Shown here one piece after another: positions 22,194-31,870 of a stretch of 64,000 nucleotides of DNA. The position numbers and the translations under genes are program-made. This DNA is from Saccharothrix obliqua (GTDB lineage Bacteria; Actinomycetota; Actinomycetes; Mycobacteriales; Pseudonocardiaceae): positions 62,001 to 126,000 of the forward strand of contig NZ_JAHXGQ010000004.1 in assembly GCF_019375475.1 (NCBI RefSeq). The letters are read 5' to 3'. Each line of letters opens with the position of its first letter. The first letter of the stretch is position 1. Below the pieces are notes generated by a model. It ran no database searches. It was not told where the DNA came from and saw only the letters and a program-made list of their open reading frames with translations.

Positions 22194-25100
22194 TCAGTCC
22201 GGTATCGCCGCGGCAACCGCGTCGGCCGGGTCCAGCGCCACCCCGGACGCGTAGGCCAGGTCGTAGGCGGCGGCGCCGAGGTCGGCACGCAACGCGTCGG
22301 CGACGCGCACCACCTCAGGGTTGAGCGGGTCGGGCGCGCCACGCAGCCGTTCGGCCGCGCCGAGCGCCTTGGCGGCGGCCGTGCTGTCGCCACGCAGGAG
22401 GTGCAGGTCCGCCGCCGCGACGGCGACGCGCGCCAGCACCGGCATGTCCCGCCCGCGGACGGCGTGCTCGGCCGCCTCCCGGACGAGGTGTGCCGCGTCC
22501 TCGCCGCGCGCGGTGGCCAGGTGCGCCCGCGCGGCGAGCAGCACCGCCGAGAACTGCGCCACCACGAACGGCGCCTGGTCCAGCACGACGGCCGCCGTCT
22601 CGTACTGCCGCGCCGCTTCCGCCAGGTCGCCGCGGCGACGTGCGAGGTCGCCCAGCACCACCCGCGCGAACGCCTCGCTGCGCGACGACCACGGACCGGG
22701 CAGCGGGCGGGTCAGCACCCGGCACTCCTCCTCCGCACGCGCCAGCTCGCCGAGCTGGATCCGGGCGTGCACGAGGAGGATGCGCTCGTGCGTCGCGTCG
22801 TCGGTGTCGTCGACCTCCCGCAGCAACGCCACGGACTCCTCCAGCGCGGCCACCGCCAGCTCCGGCCGGCCGAACGCGAGGTGCGCCTCGGCCACCGCGG
22901 TGAGCGCCTGGGACAGGCCGAACCGGTCACCCACCTCGCGGAAACCGGCGATCGCGGTCTCCAGGTCCTCCCGCGCGCCACGCATGTCGCCCACGTTCTC
23001 CCGCGCCGCGCCGGCGACCACCCGCAGCATCGCGCGGGTCCACGGGTCCGGGTGGTCGAGCCGGGCCGCCACGTCCGCCAGCGCGCGGTCCGAGTCGTCC
23101 AGGAACAACGCGGTCATCGGCTCCACCAGCACCGCCATCGGGTGCTGCCGGTCGACGCCCACCAGCAGACCGCGGACCACCACGACGTGCTGCTCCATGT
23201 TCCGGAACCCGGTCGCGATGGCGTCGTTGAGCAGCAGGAACGTCGAGACCACCAGCCGCGCCACCGGCGGCGCCTCCCCCGGCACGCCCAGCGCCAGCCG
23301 GAACCAGTTGACCGACTCGGAGCGGTTGCCGCGCACCGTCCAGAACATGCTCATGGCCGCCGCGATCCGCATCGCGGTGTCCGCGTCGCCGTCGTCGGCG
23401 GCGAAGTGCAGCGCCGCCAGCACGTTGTCGCGCTCGGCGTCCAGCCGGGCGAGCCACGTGAGCTGCTCCTTGCCACGCACGTGGGGCTCGGCGCGCTCGG
23501 CCAGGTCCCGGTAGTAGCGGGCGTGCTCGGCGCGTGCCGCCCGCATGAGGCCGCGCTCGGCGAGGCGTTCCAACCCGTACTCGCGGATGGTCTCCAGCAT
23601 CCGGTGGCGACCGCCGGACACGACGTGCAGCAGCGATTTGTCGACCAGCGCGGTCAGCAGGTCGAACGCGTCCTCGCCCACCAGGTGCTCGGCGGCCTCC
23701 AGGTCGACGCCCGCCGGGAACACCGCCAGCCGCTCGGCGAAATCGCGTTCGGCGTCGTCCAGCAGGTCCCAGCTCCAGGCCACGACCGCGCGCAACGTCC
23801 GGTGACGCGGCATCGCGGTGCGGCTGCCGCCGGTGAGCAGCCGGAACCGGTCGTCCAGGCGGGCCGCGAGCTGCTCGGGCGTGAGCGAGCGCAACCGGGC
23901 CGCGGCCAGCTCGATGGCCAGCGGCAGGCCGTCGAGGCGGCGGCAGACCTCGACCAGCACGGGTGTGTTGGCGTCGGTGACCTCGAACCCGGGCCGCACC
24001 GCCGCCGCGCGCTCGGCCAGCAGCCGCACGGCCGTGTCCACGTCCAGCGGTGGCACGGGCAGGATCGCCTCGCCGAGCACGCCCAGCGGCTCGCGGCTGG
24101 TGGCCAGCACGCGCAACGCCGGGCAGCGGCCCAGCAGCTCCTCGGCCAGGCGGGCGGCGGCGTCCACCACGTGCTCGCAGTTGTCCAGCACCAGCAGGGT
24201 CTCGGTGCGGGACAGGGTTTCCACCAGCAGCCCGACCGCGTCCCACCGGCCCACCGGCCGGTCCACGGTGCGCTGGTCGCGCAGGCCGAGCGCGCCGAGC
24301 ACGGCCGGTGCGACGTCCGCCGGGTCGGTCACCGGCGCCAGCTCCACCAGCCACGCGCCACGCGGCAGGCGGGCGGCGGCCGTGGTGGCGAGCCGCGTCT
24401 TGCCCGCGCCACCGGGCCCGACCAGGGTGACCAGGCGGTGCCGGGCGAGCAGGCCCTCGACCCGGTCCAGGTCGTCGGCCCGGCCGAGGAAGCTGGTCAG
24501 CGGCACGCGCAGGTTGCCGGTCCGGTGCGGCTCGGGCGCTTCGGCGCGGAGGACGTGCTCGTGGGCGGCACGCAGCTCGGGTCCGGGGTCCGCGCCGAGT
24601 TCGTCGGCGAGCCGGCGGCGGACCTCCTCGTAACCGGCCAGCGCCTCGGCGGGCCTGCCCGCCGCGAACAAGGCGCGCAGCAGCAGGGCCTGGAGCCGTT
24701 CCCGCAGCGGGTGCCGGGCGGCCAGGTCGGTCAGCTCGGCCACCACCTGCCTGCCCTCGCCACACGCGAGGCCGGCTTCGGCGGCGTCCTCCGCCGCGGC
24801 CAGCCGCGCCTCCTCCAGGCCCGCCAGGTGGCCGACGGCGAACGGCAGGCCCGCCACGTCCGCGAGCGCCGGACCGCGCCACAGGTCCAGCGCCTCGCGG
24901 GCGAGCCGCCGGGCGGCCCGGTGGTCACCCGCCGCGAGCGCGTGCCGGGCGTCGCGGGCGAGCCGGTCGAAGCGGTGGGCGTCCACGGCGTCCGGTGGCA
25001 CGTCCAGCAGGTAGCCGCCGTGCGCGGACCGCAGCGCGGCGGGGTCGGGCAGGCTCCGGCGCAGGCGGGACACCAGCGACCGCGCCGCGCCCACCTCGTC

Positions 25101-25271
25101 GGCGGGCTTGTCGTCCGGCCACAGCGCGGCGGCCAGTTCCTCGACGGTGACGACCCGGCCGGCGGCGAGCGCGAGCCGCACCAGCAGCGCGCGCACCCGC
25201 GTGCCGCCGATCCCGACGGCGTGCCCGTCACCGTCGTCGACCGTCAGCGGCCCCAACACCCCCACCCGCAT
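22194..25271 (-). CDS. AfsR/SARP-type regulator with ATPase and TPR domains
   Basis: A 1025-aa regulator. The N-terminus is an OmpR-like winged helix (MRVGVLGPLTV to YLLDVPPDAVDAHRF, ~1-95) followed by the bacterial transcriptional activator domain (~100-245). An NB-ARC-like ATPase with Walker A VGPGGAGKTRLA (~284) and LLVLDNCEHV comes next, then GLPLAIELAAARL and a long helical TPR-like tail to the end. This layout matches AfsR-type SARP regulators of specialised metabolism. ATG 25271 starts exactly at the DNA-binding domain; the frame is open further upstream but unsupported, and the ribosome site (GCAGAG) is weak. Targets unknown; no biosynthetic cluster adjoins it directly. Confidence 0.88.
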   Translation of the reverse strand: MRVGVLGPLTVDDGDGHAVGIGGTRVRALLVRLALAAGRVVTVEELAAALWPDDKPADEVGAARSLVSRLRRSLPDPAALRSAHGGYLLDVPPDAVDAHRFDRLARDARHALAAGDHRAARRLAREALDLWRGPALADVAGLPFAVGHLAGLEEARLAAAEDAAEAGLACGEGRQVVAELTDLAARHPLRERLQALLLRALFAAGRPAEALAGYEEVRRRLADELGADPGPELRAAHEHVLRAEAPEPHRTGNLRVPLTSFLGRADDLDRVEGLLARHRLVTLVGPGGAGKTRLATTAAARLPRGAWLVELAPVTDPADVAPAVLGALGLRDQRTVDRPVGRWDAVGLLVETLSRTETLLVLDNCEHVVDAAARLAEELLGRCPALRVLATSREPLGVLGEAILPVPPLDVDTAVRLLAERAAAVRPGFEVTDANTPVLVEVCRRLDGLPLAIELAAARLRSLTPEQLAARLDDRFRLLTGGSRTAMPRHRTLRAVVAWSWDLLDDAERDFAERLAVFPAGVDLEAAEHLVGEDAFDLLTALVDKSLLHVVSGGRHRMLETIREYGLERLAERGLMRAARAEHARYYRDLAERAEPHVRGKEQLTWLARLDAERDNVLAALHFAADDGDADTAMRIAAAMSMFWTVRGNRSESVNWFRLALGVPGEAPPVARLVVSTFLLLNDAIATGFRNMEQHVVVVRGLLVGVDRQHPMAVLVEPMTALFLDDSDRALADVAARLDHPDPWTRAMLRVVAGAARENVGDMRGAREDLETAIAGFREVGDRFGLSQALTAVAEAHLAFGRPELAVAALEESVALLREVDDTDDATHERILLVHARIQLGELARAEEECRVLTRPLPGPWSSRSEAFARVVLGDLARRRGDLAEAARQYETAAVVLDQAPFVVAQFSAVLLAARAHLATARGEDAAHLVREAAEHAVRGRDMPVLARVAVAAADLHLLRGDSTAAAKALGAAERLRGAPDPLNPEVVRVADALRADLGAAAYDLAYASGVALDPADAVAAAIPD

Positions 25272-25794
25272 GGCGCAAACTCTGCCACGGCCACCGGCGT
25301 TGCTCCGTCCGGGTGGTCTTGGGCCACCGGGCCGATGAGCTTGTGAAGTGCACCGGCCACCCGTGGAACCCGACGACAATTCATGAGTACCGGTCGGTAA
25401 GACGTCCGATGCCCGGACCACCAAGTCCTTCGATGCACGGACGGTGACAGGCAAAACGAATCCGTCCGGGTTTGCCGGGGGCACGGATGCACCAGTACGC
25501 CGCCTTGACCGCACATCCCCAGCGCAGCAGGTGCGGGAGCGCTCCCAATGCGGTCCGTGGCATTCTCCGCGAGCCGCGAAAAACGGGGCCTTCCGCGAAT
25601 AGCGGGTGAAGCAGTCCGCACATTTGCGGCTTCAGTCGGAACATCCGACCATTCCTGTCGTAACGATGTCACCAGTCGGGCTAACGAACACCCATGACCC
25701 GCGATATCCGCGCTATGGGGACCGATTCCACGCCGGCAGTACGAGTCGGTCCTCACGCCCCTGGACGCACACCACCAGCCACCTGGAGTGCCGG
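25272..25794. other. Intergenic region between divergent regulators
   Basis: About 520 bp separate the AfsR-type and TPR-Crp regulators. Open frames here (for example 25381-25644 on the minus strand) lack codon bias and resemble nothing known. Promoters for both regulators are expected, but I see no clear repeat or hairpin. Confidence 0.5.
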
Positions 25795-27699
25795 ATGAAC
25801 AGCCGAGTGGTCGAACTCGAAACCGCCCTGTCCCGTTCCGTCCCGGACCGGCGGGAGACACGGCACCTCGCGGTCGAGTTGGCCGACACGCTCGACGCCA
25901 TCACCGCGCGCAGGCACCTCGACCGCCTGCTGCGCTGCGTGGCCGCGCTGACCCGGATCGGGTCGGCCGACGCGGGTGAGGAACTGCTGGACGCGATGCT
26001 CGACCTCGTGGAGCCCGGCAGCGACGAGGCCGCCAAGGTGCGCGACCAGCGCGCGCTGGTCGCGGTCGCGCGCGGGCGCACCGACCTCGTGGGCCGCCAC
26101 ATCTCGTCGCCGTGGACCGGCGCACCGGCCACCGCCACCGGGATCACCTACGGCCACACCCTCGCCGAGGGCGGCAAGTGGTCGGGCGAGACGGCCGCCG
26201 CTCCCCTGGCCGCCGCGATCGGCGTGGGCGTCGCCCGCGCCAACGCGGACCGGGTGCCCGCGGCGGTCGGCGACCACGTCGCCGCGTCGCCCGAACTGCT
26301 CGCCGACCCCGTCGGCGACCCGGGTCGGCTGGAGACCGACCTGCGCCGCGCCACCGCCACCCTCGGCGCGGACCACCCCCGCACGCTCACCGCGCTGGTC
26401 GAGCTGCGGTCCGCGCGCTTCCAGCTCGCACTGGACGCGGGTGGCGCCGAGCGGGCCGGCGAGGCCATCGCCGACCTGCGCGAGGCCACCGACCGCACGA
26501 TCGCCGCGCTCGGCGCGCACCACCCGCAGTCCCTGGTCGCCCGCGCCAACCTCGCCTCCGCCGAGTTCGAGCTGGCCCGCGCGCGGCGCTCCGCGGCGCA
26601 GGCCCAGCTCGTGCTGCCCAGCCTGCGCGGCGCGGCCGACCTCGCCGTGGCCAAGCTCGGCCCCGACCACCCGCACGCCCTGGTCGCCCAGTCCAACCTG
26701 GCCGCCGCCGAACTGGAGGTCGCCCGCGTGGAGGGCGCGCTCGCGCAGGCCAGGCGCGCGTTGGACACGGTGCGCACCGCCACCGGCCGGGCGCGCACGG
26801 TGCTCGGCCCGGCGCACCCGGCGACCCGCCTGCTGACCCGGCAGCTGCGGGTGTGCGAGGCGCAGGCGGGCGAGTTCGGCGCGCGCCGGGCGCTGGAGGA
26901 CGTGCACGTCCCGGTCGAGGAGGCCGCCCGGCTGCTGGCCCGCACCAAACCCGCCATCCCGCTCAGCCGCGGTGCCGTCCCGCCGCAGCAGCCCCTGCTC
27001 CGCCCCGGTCTGGTCACCGATCCGCAGTGGCCCGGGCACAGCCTGCTCGGCAGGCTGCGCGACCACACCCGGCAGGAGCTGCTGTCCATCGGCACGGTGG
27101 TCCGCTACGCCGCCGACCGCGAGCTGATCGAGCAGGACGCGCACGACACGCACGCGTTCCTGCTGCTCGACGGCGTGGTGAAGGTGCAGGTCACCGATGA
27201 GGCCGGCGACACCGCCGTGCTCGCCATCCGGGTCGCGGGCGACCTGGTCGGCGAGATGGCCGCGCTCGACCACAAGCCGCGTTCCGCGACCGTCGTGACG
27301 TGTGGCGACGTCGTGGCGAAGCTGATCACCAGCGCCGAGCTGAGCGCGTTCCTGCACCGCCGCAACGACATGTTCGTCGAGCTGATCGGCGTGATCGACG
27401 ACCAGCTCCGCTGGGCCAACAAGCGCCGCCGGGACTTCCTGTCGCACACCGCGGCCGAGCGGGTCGCGCGGGTGCTGGCCGAGCTGGTCGGCTCCTACGG
27501 CCGCGAGGAGCGCGGCGGGTGGACGTTGGGCATCCCGCTGACCAAGGTGGAGCTGGCGTCCATGGCCGGGATGAAACCGCGCACGGCGGAGAAGGCGTTC
27601 AGCGACCTGCGCAAGGCGGGCGTCGTGATCAGCCACTACCGGCGGGACGTGCTCGTGCCGGACCTCGACCACCTGCGGAGGTTCGCCAGGCTCGGATGA
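25795..27699 (+). CDS. TPR-containing Crp/Fnr-family regulator (fusion)
   Basis: A 634-aa protein joining two modules. Residues ~175-375 hold kinesin-light-chain-type tetratricopeptide repeats, recognisable by recurring LGADHPRTLTAL, LGAHHPQSLVARANLA, LGPDHPHALVAQSNLAAAE and LGPAHPATRLL. Residues ~415-634 form a cyclic-nucleotide-binding fold (FLLLDGVVKVQV, GDLVGEMAALDHKPRSATV) and a Crp-type HTH (LTKVELASMAGMKPRTAEKAFSDLRKAG). GGAG 6 nt before ATG 25795 fixes the start. The usual Crp phosphate-binding Arg-Ser pair is present as PRSATV. It may act as a DNA-binding protein controlled by protein partners through the TPR part. Ligand and targets unknown. Confidence 0.85.
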   Translation: MNSRVVELETALSRSVPDRRETRHLAVELADTLDAITARRHLDRLLRCVAALTRIGSADAGEELLDAMLDLVEPGSDEAAKVRDQRALVAVARGRTDLVGRHISSPWTGAPATATGITYGHTLAEGGKWSGETAAAPLAAAIGVGVARANADRVPAAVGDHVAASPELLADPVGDPGRLETDLRRATATLGADHPRTLTALVELRSARFQLALDAGGAERAGEAIADLREATDRTIAALGAHHPQSLVARANLASAEFELARARRSAAQAQLVLPSLRGAADLAVAKLGPDHPHALVAQSNLAAAELEVARVEGALAQARRALDTVRTATGRARTVLGPAHPATRLLTRQLRVCEAQAGEFGARRALEDVHVPVEEAARLLARTKPAIPLSRGAVPPQQPLLRPGLVTDPQWPGHSLLGRLRDHTRQELLSIGTVVRYAADRELIEQDAHDTHAFLLLDGVVKVQVTDEAGDTAVLAIRVAGDLVGEMAALDHKPRSATVVTCGDVVAKLITSAELSAFLHRRNDMFVELIGVIDDQLRWANKRRRDFLSHTAAERVARVLAELVGSYGREERGGWTLGIPLTKVELASMAGMKPRTAEKAFSDLRKAGVVISHYRRDVLVPDLDHLRRFARLG

Positions 27700-27775
27700 C
27701 CTCGCTCCGCCCGGTCACATCCGCGTGATCTCATCCGTCAGCCGTGTGATGGCACAGCGAGCGGAGGACCTGACC

Positions 27776-28780
27776 GTGGACGACACCACTTCCCTGGCGG
27801 AGCGCTTCGAGGCCAACCGGGCCCACCTGCGTGCCGTGGCGTACCGGATGCTGGGCTCGTTGAGCGAAGCGGACGACGCCGTGCAGGAGACGTGGCTGCG
27901 GTTGCAACGCGCGGGCGCGGCCGACGTGGCGAACCTCGGCGGCTGGCTGACGACCGTCGTCGGGCGGGTGTGCCTGGACGCGTTGCGCTCCCGCGCGTCG
28001 CGCCGCGAGGACCCGCTGGACACGCACCTGCCCGAACCCCTGGTGGCCGCCGTGGACGACCCCGAGCACGAGGCGGTCGTCGCGGACTCCATCGGGTTGG
28101 CGTTGCTGGTCGTGCTGGACACCCTGGCGCCCGCCGAGCGGCTGGCGTTCGTGCTGCACGACTTGTTCGGGGTGCCGTTCGACGAGGTCGCGCCGATCGT
28201 CGGGCGCACACCCGCCGCGGCCCGGCAGTTGGCCAGCCGGGCGCGGCGGCGGGTGCGCGGCGGCGCGCCCGTGCCGGATGGTCTGGCCAGGCAGCGCGAG
28301 GTGGTGGCCGCCTTCCTGGCCGCCGCGCGGGGTGGGGACTTCGACGCGTTGCTGACCGTGCTCGACCCGGACGTCGTGCTGCGGGTGGACGTCAGCGCGC
28401 TGCGGCCGGGTATGGCGGCGGTCGTGCGGGGTGCGGCGGAGGTCGCCCGCCAGGCGCTGCTGTTCGCCCGCCTGTCCGGTTCCGCGCGGCCGGCCCTGGT
28501 CAACGGCGGGCTGGGCCTGGTGAGCGATTCGGGGACGGTGCTCGGGATGACCATCGCGGGCGGTCGCGTCGTCGCGATCCACGTCTACGCCGACCAGTCC
28601 CCCACCGACCAGGCTCCCGAGGCCCCCGCCAACCCGTCCTCCGCCGACCGGGTCCCCGGGGACCGAGCCCCGCAGCCCGGGCTCCACGGACCGGGCACCG
28701 CCGACCCGACCCCCAGCGACCAGGCCCCCAGCGACCCGACCTCCGCCGACCAGGCCCCCGCGGGCCGGGCTCGCGATTGA
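27776..28780 (+). CDS. ECF sigma factor, SigJ type with SnoaL-like domain
   Basis: A 334-aa extracytoplasmic-function sigma factor. Sigma2 (FEANRAHLRAVAYRMLGSLSEADDAVQETWLRL, ~10-43) and sigma4 (PAERLAFVLHDLFGVPFDEVAPIVGRTPAAARQLASRARRR, ~118-160) are clear and are followed by a SnoaL-like fold (~residues 170-275). This architecture (SigJ/ECF41 group) lacks a classical anti-sigma factor gene, and the extra domain modulates activity. GTG 27776 with GGAGG 8 nt upstream is preferred to the ATG at 27749, which has no ribosome site. The last ~60 residues are low-complexity with imperfect DQAP/PSD repeats, probably disordered. It converges on the next gene. Confidence 0.87.
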   Translation: MDDTTSLAERFEANRAHLRAVAYRMLGSLSEADDAVQETWLRLQRAGAADVANLGGWLTTVVGRVCLDALRSRASRREDPLDTHLPEPLVAAVDDPEHEAVVADSIGLALLVVLDTLAPAERLAFVLHDLFGVPFDEVAPIVGRTPAAARQLASRARRRVRGGAPVPDGLARQREVVAAFLAAARGGDFDALLTVLDPDVVLRVDVSALRPGMAAVVRGAAEVARQALLFARLSGSARPALVNGGLGLVSDSGTVLGMTIAGGRVVAIHVYADQSPTDQAPEAPANPSSADRVPGDRAPQPGLHGPGTADPTPSDQAPSDPTSADQAPAGRARD

Positions 28781-28795
28781 TCAGCCCGCCGTCGA

Positions 28796-30490
28796 TCAGC
28801 CGCCGGGGCGCACCAGCCTCGGCGCGGGACCGAAGGTGAGGCACATGTGCAGCGGGTGGATGCCCCACGTGTCCATCGCGTACATGGCGAGGAGGCCGCC
28901 CGCGACGATCCCGTCCACCGTCGCGGGCCCGCTCATGGACGGCTTGCCCTGCCACAGCGGCAAGTCGGCGGGCGGGGTGGGTGCGGTCTGCACGACGGAC
29001 AGCTTCTCGCCGTCGAAGTCCTGCACGACCATGAGGACGTACGGCTCCTGGAGTTCGCCGGTGTGCGCGCCGGGCTCGACGGTCACGCACTCCCCCCGCT
29101 CCGCCGCCGCCGCACTGGCGCGGCCGACCCACCGGAACGCCTCGACCAGCGTGTCCTCGGTCATGCCGTCACTCGCCTCCTGCCCGCTGACGCGGGTGAG
29201 CCCGGCGATGCCGGCGGCGATGTTCCCGTCGTCCGACCGGTACCGGTTGAGCAGCACGATGGTCGAGGAGTCGGGATCGAGCGCCACCAGGTCGCGGAAC
29301 CGGCCCTCGGCGAGCGGTGCGCGGGCGAGCAGGCCGCGGCCGAGCAGGTCGAGGACGTCGGCGGGGTTGTCCATGCGCCAGAACGTGCACTCGTCCCCCA
29401 CCCAGAGCGGGAGGTACCCGCCGATGGGCAGCCCGGGTACCACCGTGGTGAGCGTCGAGCCGACGGCGGGCCCCACCTCCGCCGCCGGGGAGTCGGGTGC
29501 CGCGTGGCTCGGCGCTCCGGCATGGGAACCACCGGGGTCGGACGCGGCGACCGGGGCTCCGGGGGCGGGGGCGACCGGCTCGGGCGCGGCGTGAGCCGGT
29601 CCGGCGGCGCTCTCATCGGCGGACTCCGGCGCGGCATGGCTCGGCGCGACGGGCGCAGGCGGCTCGGGCGCAGCGTGGCTCGGCGCGGCAGGCGCAGGCG
29701 GCTCGGGCGCAGCATGGCTCGGCGCAACGGGCGCGGGCGGCTCGGGCACGGCATGGCTTGGTACGGCAGGGTTCGGCGCGGCAGGCGCGGGCGTGTCCGG
29801 CGCGGCTTCGCCCGGCGTGCTCGTCCCGGGCTCGACGGCAGGCTCCGGTGCGACGGGGCTCGGGTCGGCGTGCTCACCGGGCGGCGCGGTGTGCGTCCGG
29901 TTCGGTCCCGGGAACGGCGGCAGGGCCGCGAACCTCGGGTCGACCGCCGCCGTCCGCAGCACGTGGTGCGCCCACGCCCGGACCCTGGTCAACGGGTGGT
30001 CCGGGAACTGCGGGTCGAAGCGCGGGTCGTCACCCGCGTGGAACGGCAGCCTCCCCCGCAGTTGCGGCGCGTACGGGTGCGGCATGAGCCAGTTCTGGAA
30101 ACCGACCCGCGCCATCAACACGGCCTCGCGCGTCCCGGTGGTGCCGCGCTCCGGCGCCTGGTTCATCAGCACCGCGCTCGACGCGACCTTCGGCACGGTG
30201 AACGACGCCACGAACACCTGCCCGGTGGGCTGGTTGGGCAGCGGCAGCTTGAGCACCTGGAGCAACGCGGGCACGCCGCCCAGCAGCACGGTGTGCGCCT
30301 CGATCAGGCACCCGGACTCCCCGTACAGCACCGCCAGCTCGTACCGGAGTCTCGGCAGGTCCTCCAGCGCGGCGGGCAGGTCCGGGACCAGGTCGAAGAA
30401 CCGGAGGCTCACCCGGTCGCCGGTGGCGGGGCTGAACCAGGTGGTCGGGTCCTGCTGCTGGAGACCGGTCGTGTCGAATGCGATTGGCAC
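28796..30490 (-). CDS. SseB-like protein with Pro/Ala-rich repeat insert
   Basis: A 564-aa cytoplasmic protein of uncertain role. The N-terminal part (~1-190) contains ELAVLYGESGCLIEAHTVLLGG and HPLTRVRAWAHHVL; the C-terminal part (~335-564) contains PLWVGDECTFWRMDN, GRFRDLVALDPDSSTIVLLNRYRSDDG and PYVLMVVQDFDGEKLSVVQ. They are separated by a ~140-residue Pro/Ala/His linker that includes 13-residue tandem repeats. I recall similar actinobacterial proteins annotated loosely as SseB-like or hypothetical, and would not assign a function. GTG 30490 has AGGG 9 nt upstream. It lies 9 nt after the P450 stop and is probably co-transcribed with it. Confidence 0.6.
   Translation of the reverse strand: MPIAFDTTGLQQQDPTTWFSPATGDRVSLRFFDLVPDLPAALEDLPRLRYELAVLYGESGCLIEAHTVLLGGVPALLQVLKLPLPNQPTGQVFVASFTVPKVASSAVLMNQAPERGTTGTREAVLMARVGFQNWLMPHPYAPQLRGRLPFHAGDDPRFDPQFPDHPLTRVRAWAHHVLRTAAVDPRFAALPPFPGPNRTHTAPPGEHADPSPVAPEPAVEPGTSTPGEAAPDTPAPAAPNPAVPSHAVPEPPAPVAPSHAAPEPPAPAAPSHAAPEPPAPVAPSHAAPESADESAAGPAHAAPEPVAPAPGAPVAASDPGGSHAGAPSHAAPDSPAAEVGPAVGSTLTTVVPGLPIGGYLPLWVGDECTFWRMDNPADVLDLLGRGLLARAPLAEGRFRDLVALDPDSSTIVLLNRYRSDDGNIAAGIAGLTRVSGQEASDGMTEDTLVEAFRWVGRASAAAAERGECVTVEPGAHTGELQEPYVLMVVQDFDGEKLSVVQTAPTPPADLPLWQGKPSMSGPATVDGIVAGGLLAMYAMDTWGIHPLHMCLTFGPAPRLVRPGG
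29634..29750 (-). repeat. 39-bp tandem repeats inside the SseB-like gene
   Basis: Three near-identical 39-bp units (29634-29672, 29673-29711, 29712-29750) and a decayed fourth encode the 13-residue motif PSHAAPEPPAPVA or PSHAAPEPPAPAA on the minus strand. The repeats are in frame, so copy number could vary without breaking the gene. Confidence 0.9.
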
Positions 30491-30499
30491 GCACAGACC

Positions 30500-31870
30500 C
30501 TATTGGTGGGCCGCGCCACCGCGCGCGGTCGCCCGCATCCGCAGCCGGCGGGGACGGATCACGGCGGACACGGCGGGCCGCACCGGTGGGTCGCCGGGCA
30601 CGTGCGCCAGCCGCCACCTGGCCGCGATGGAGGCGAGCGCCAAGGTCGCCTCGACGAGGCTGAAGCGGTCGCCGATGCACTTGCGCGCCCCGTGCGCGAA
30701 CGGCAGGAACGCGGTGCGCGGCGGCGTCGGGCCGCGGGTCGCGTCCCACCGGTCGGGGTCGAACCGCTCGGGTTCCGGGTACAGGTCGGCGCGGTGGTGG
30801 ATGAGGTACGGGCTGTACGCGATCACGGTGCCCTCGGGCAGGGCGTGCCCGCCGAGTTCGGTGTCCCGCGTGACGCGGCGGGTCAGCAGCCACGCCGGCG
30901 CGTACAGCCGCAGCGTCTCGGTGATGATCCGCCCGGTCAGCTCCAGGCGGGGCAGGTCGTCGTAACCGGCGGTGCGGCCGGCCAGGACGGCGTCGACCTC
31001 GGCGTGCAGCCGGCGCTCGACGTCCGGGTGGGTGGCGACCAGGTGCAACGCCCACGTGAGGGTGGTCGCGGTGGTCTCGCTGCCCGCCAGGTGGAACGTC
31101 ATCACCTGGTTCACGATCTCCTCGTCCGACAGGGTCCGCTCGTCGCCGGTGGACTCGGCGTCGTGCGCGGCGAGCAACGCGGACAGCAGGTCGCCCCGGT
31201 CGCCGCCGGTGGCGCGCCGGGTGGCGACGAGCTGGTCGACGGTGCGGCGCATCCGCACCCTGGCCCGGTCGAAGCGGCGGTTCACCGGCAGCGGCAGGCG
31301 CAGCACGGGGTCGGGCACCAGCATCCGGAACAGGAAGTCGGTGGCGAGCACGTCCGCGTCCTCCCGGGACCGGCGCAGCTCGTCCGGGGACAGGGTGTCG
31401 GAGAACATGGTCGCGGTGAGCACGTTCGTGGTGAGCATGGTCATCCGCGTCGGCACGTCCAGCACCTGGCCGTCGCGCCACCCGTCGACCTGCTCCCCGA
31501 TCTGCGCGGCCATGGTGCGGCCGTACCCGGGGAACCGGTCGGGGTGGAACGCGGGCTGGAGCAGCCGCCGCTGGCGGCGGTGCTCGTGGTACGGGCAGAA
31601 CGCGACGTTGTTGCCGACCACCTCGCGGGCCCGCTCGCTGAACGGGCCGCCCTTGTCGAAGGTCCGGTCGTCCAGGAACATGCGGTTCGCCAGCTCCGGG
31701 TCGCACACCATGACCGCCTTCACCGGCCCGAGCGCGATGCGCACCAGGTCGCCCTGACCGGCCAGCGACGACAGGAAGCGGACCGGGCCGCGCAGCATCG
31801 CGGGCGCGTGCCCGAGCACCGGGACGGCACCGCGGGCGACGGGGATCGGCGTCACGACGGCACGGCTCAC
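30500..31870 (-). CDS. Cytochrome P450
   Basis: A 456-aa P450, longer than the usual bacterial class I type and resembling the group with eukaryote-like heme loops. The I-helix motif is HLAGSETTATT, the K-helix is ETLRLYAPAWLLTR, and the PERFDPDRW motif and heme loop FLPFAHGARKCIG (Cys ~396) are present. GTG 31870 is preferred to the far upstream ATG because AGAGGAG lies 5 nt before it and the conserved body (PVLGHAPAMLRGPVRFL) begins soon after. The SseB-like gene follows 9 nt downstream. No redox partner adjacent; substrate unknown, possibly a fatty acid or terpenoid. Confidence 0.92.
   Translation of the reverse strand: MSRAVVTPIPVARGAVPVLGHAPAMLRGPVRFLSSLAGQGDLVRIALGPVKAVMVCDPELANRMFLDDRTFDKGGPFSERAREVVGNNVAFCPYHEHRRQRRLLQPAFHPDRFPGYGRTMAAQIGEQVDGWRDGQVLDVPTRMTMLTTNVLTATMFSDTLSPDELRRSREDADVLATDFLFRMLVPDPVLRLPLPVNRRFDRARVRMRRTVDQLVATRRATGGDRGDLLSALLAAHDAESTGDERTLSDEEIVNQVMTFHLAGSETTATTLTWALHLVATHPDVERRLHAEVDAVLAGRTAGYDDLPRLELTGRIITETLRLYAPAWLLTRRVTRDTELGGHALPEGTVIAYSPYLIHHRADLYPEPERFDPDRWDATRGPTPPRTAFLPFAHGARKCIGDRFSLVEATLALASIAARWRLAHVPGDPPVRPAVSAVIRPRRLRMRATARGGAAHQ

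Noticed and set aside
25244-25861. Open frame of ~205 codons on the minus strand between two regulators
   Set aside because: Poor codon bias, no ribosome site, no recognisable domain, and it overlaps both flanking genes' starts.
29634-29750. Regular 39-bp repeats resembling a repeat array
   Set aside because: Units abut with no spacers, are in frame and translate to PSHAAPEPPAPVA; this is a protein repeat, not CRISPR.
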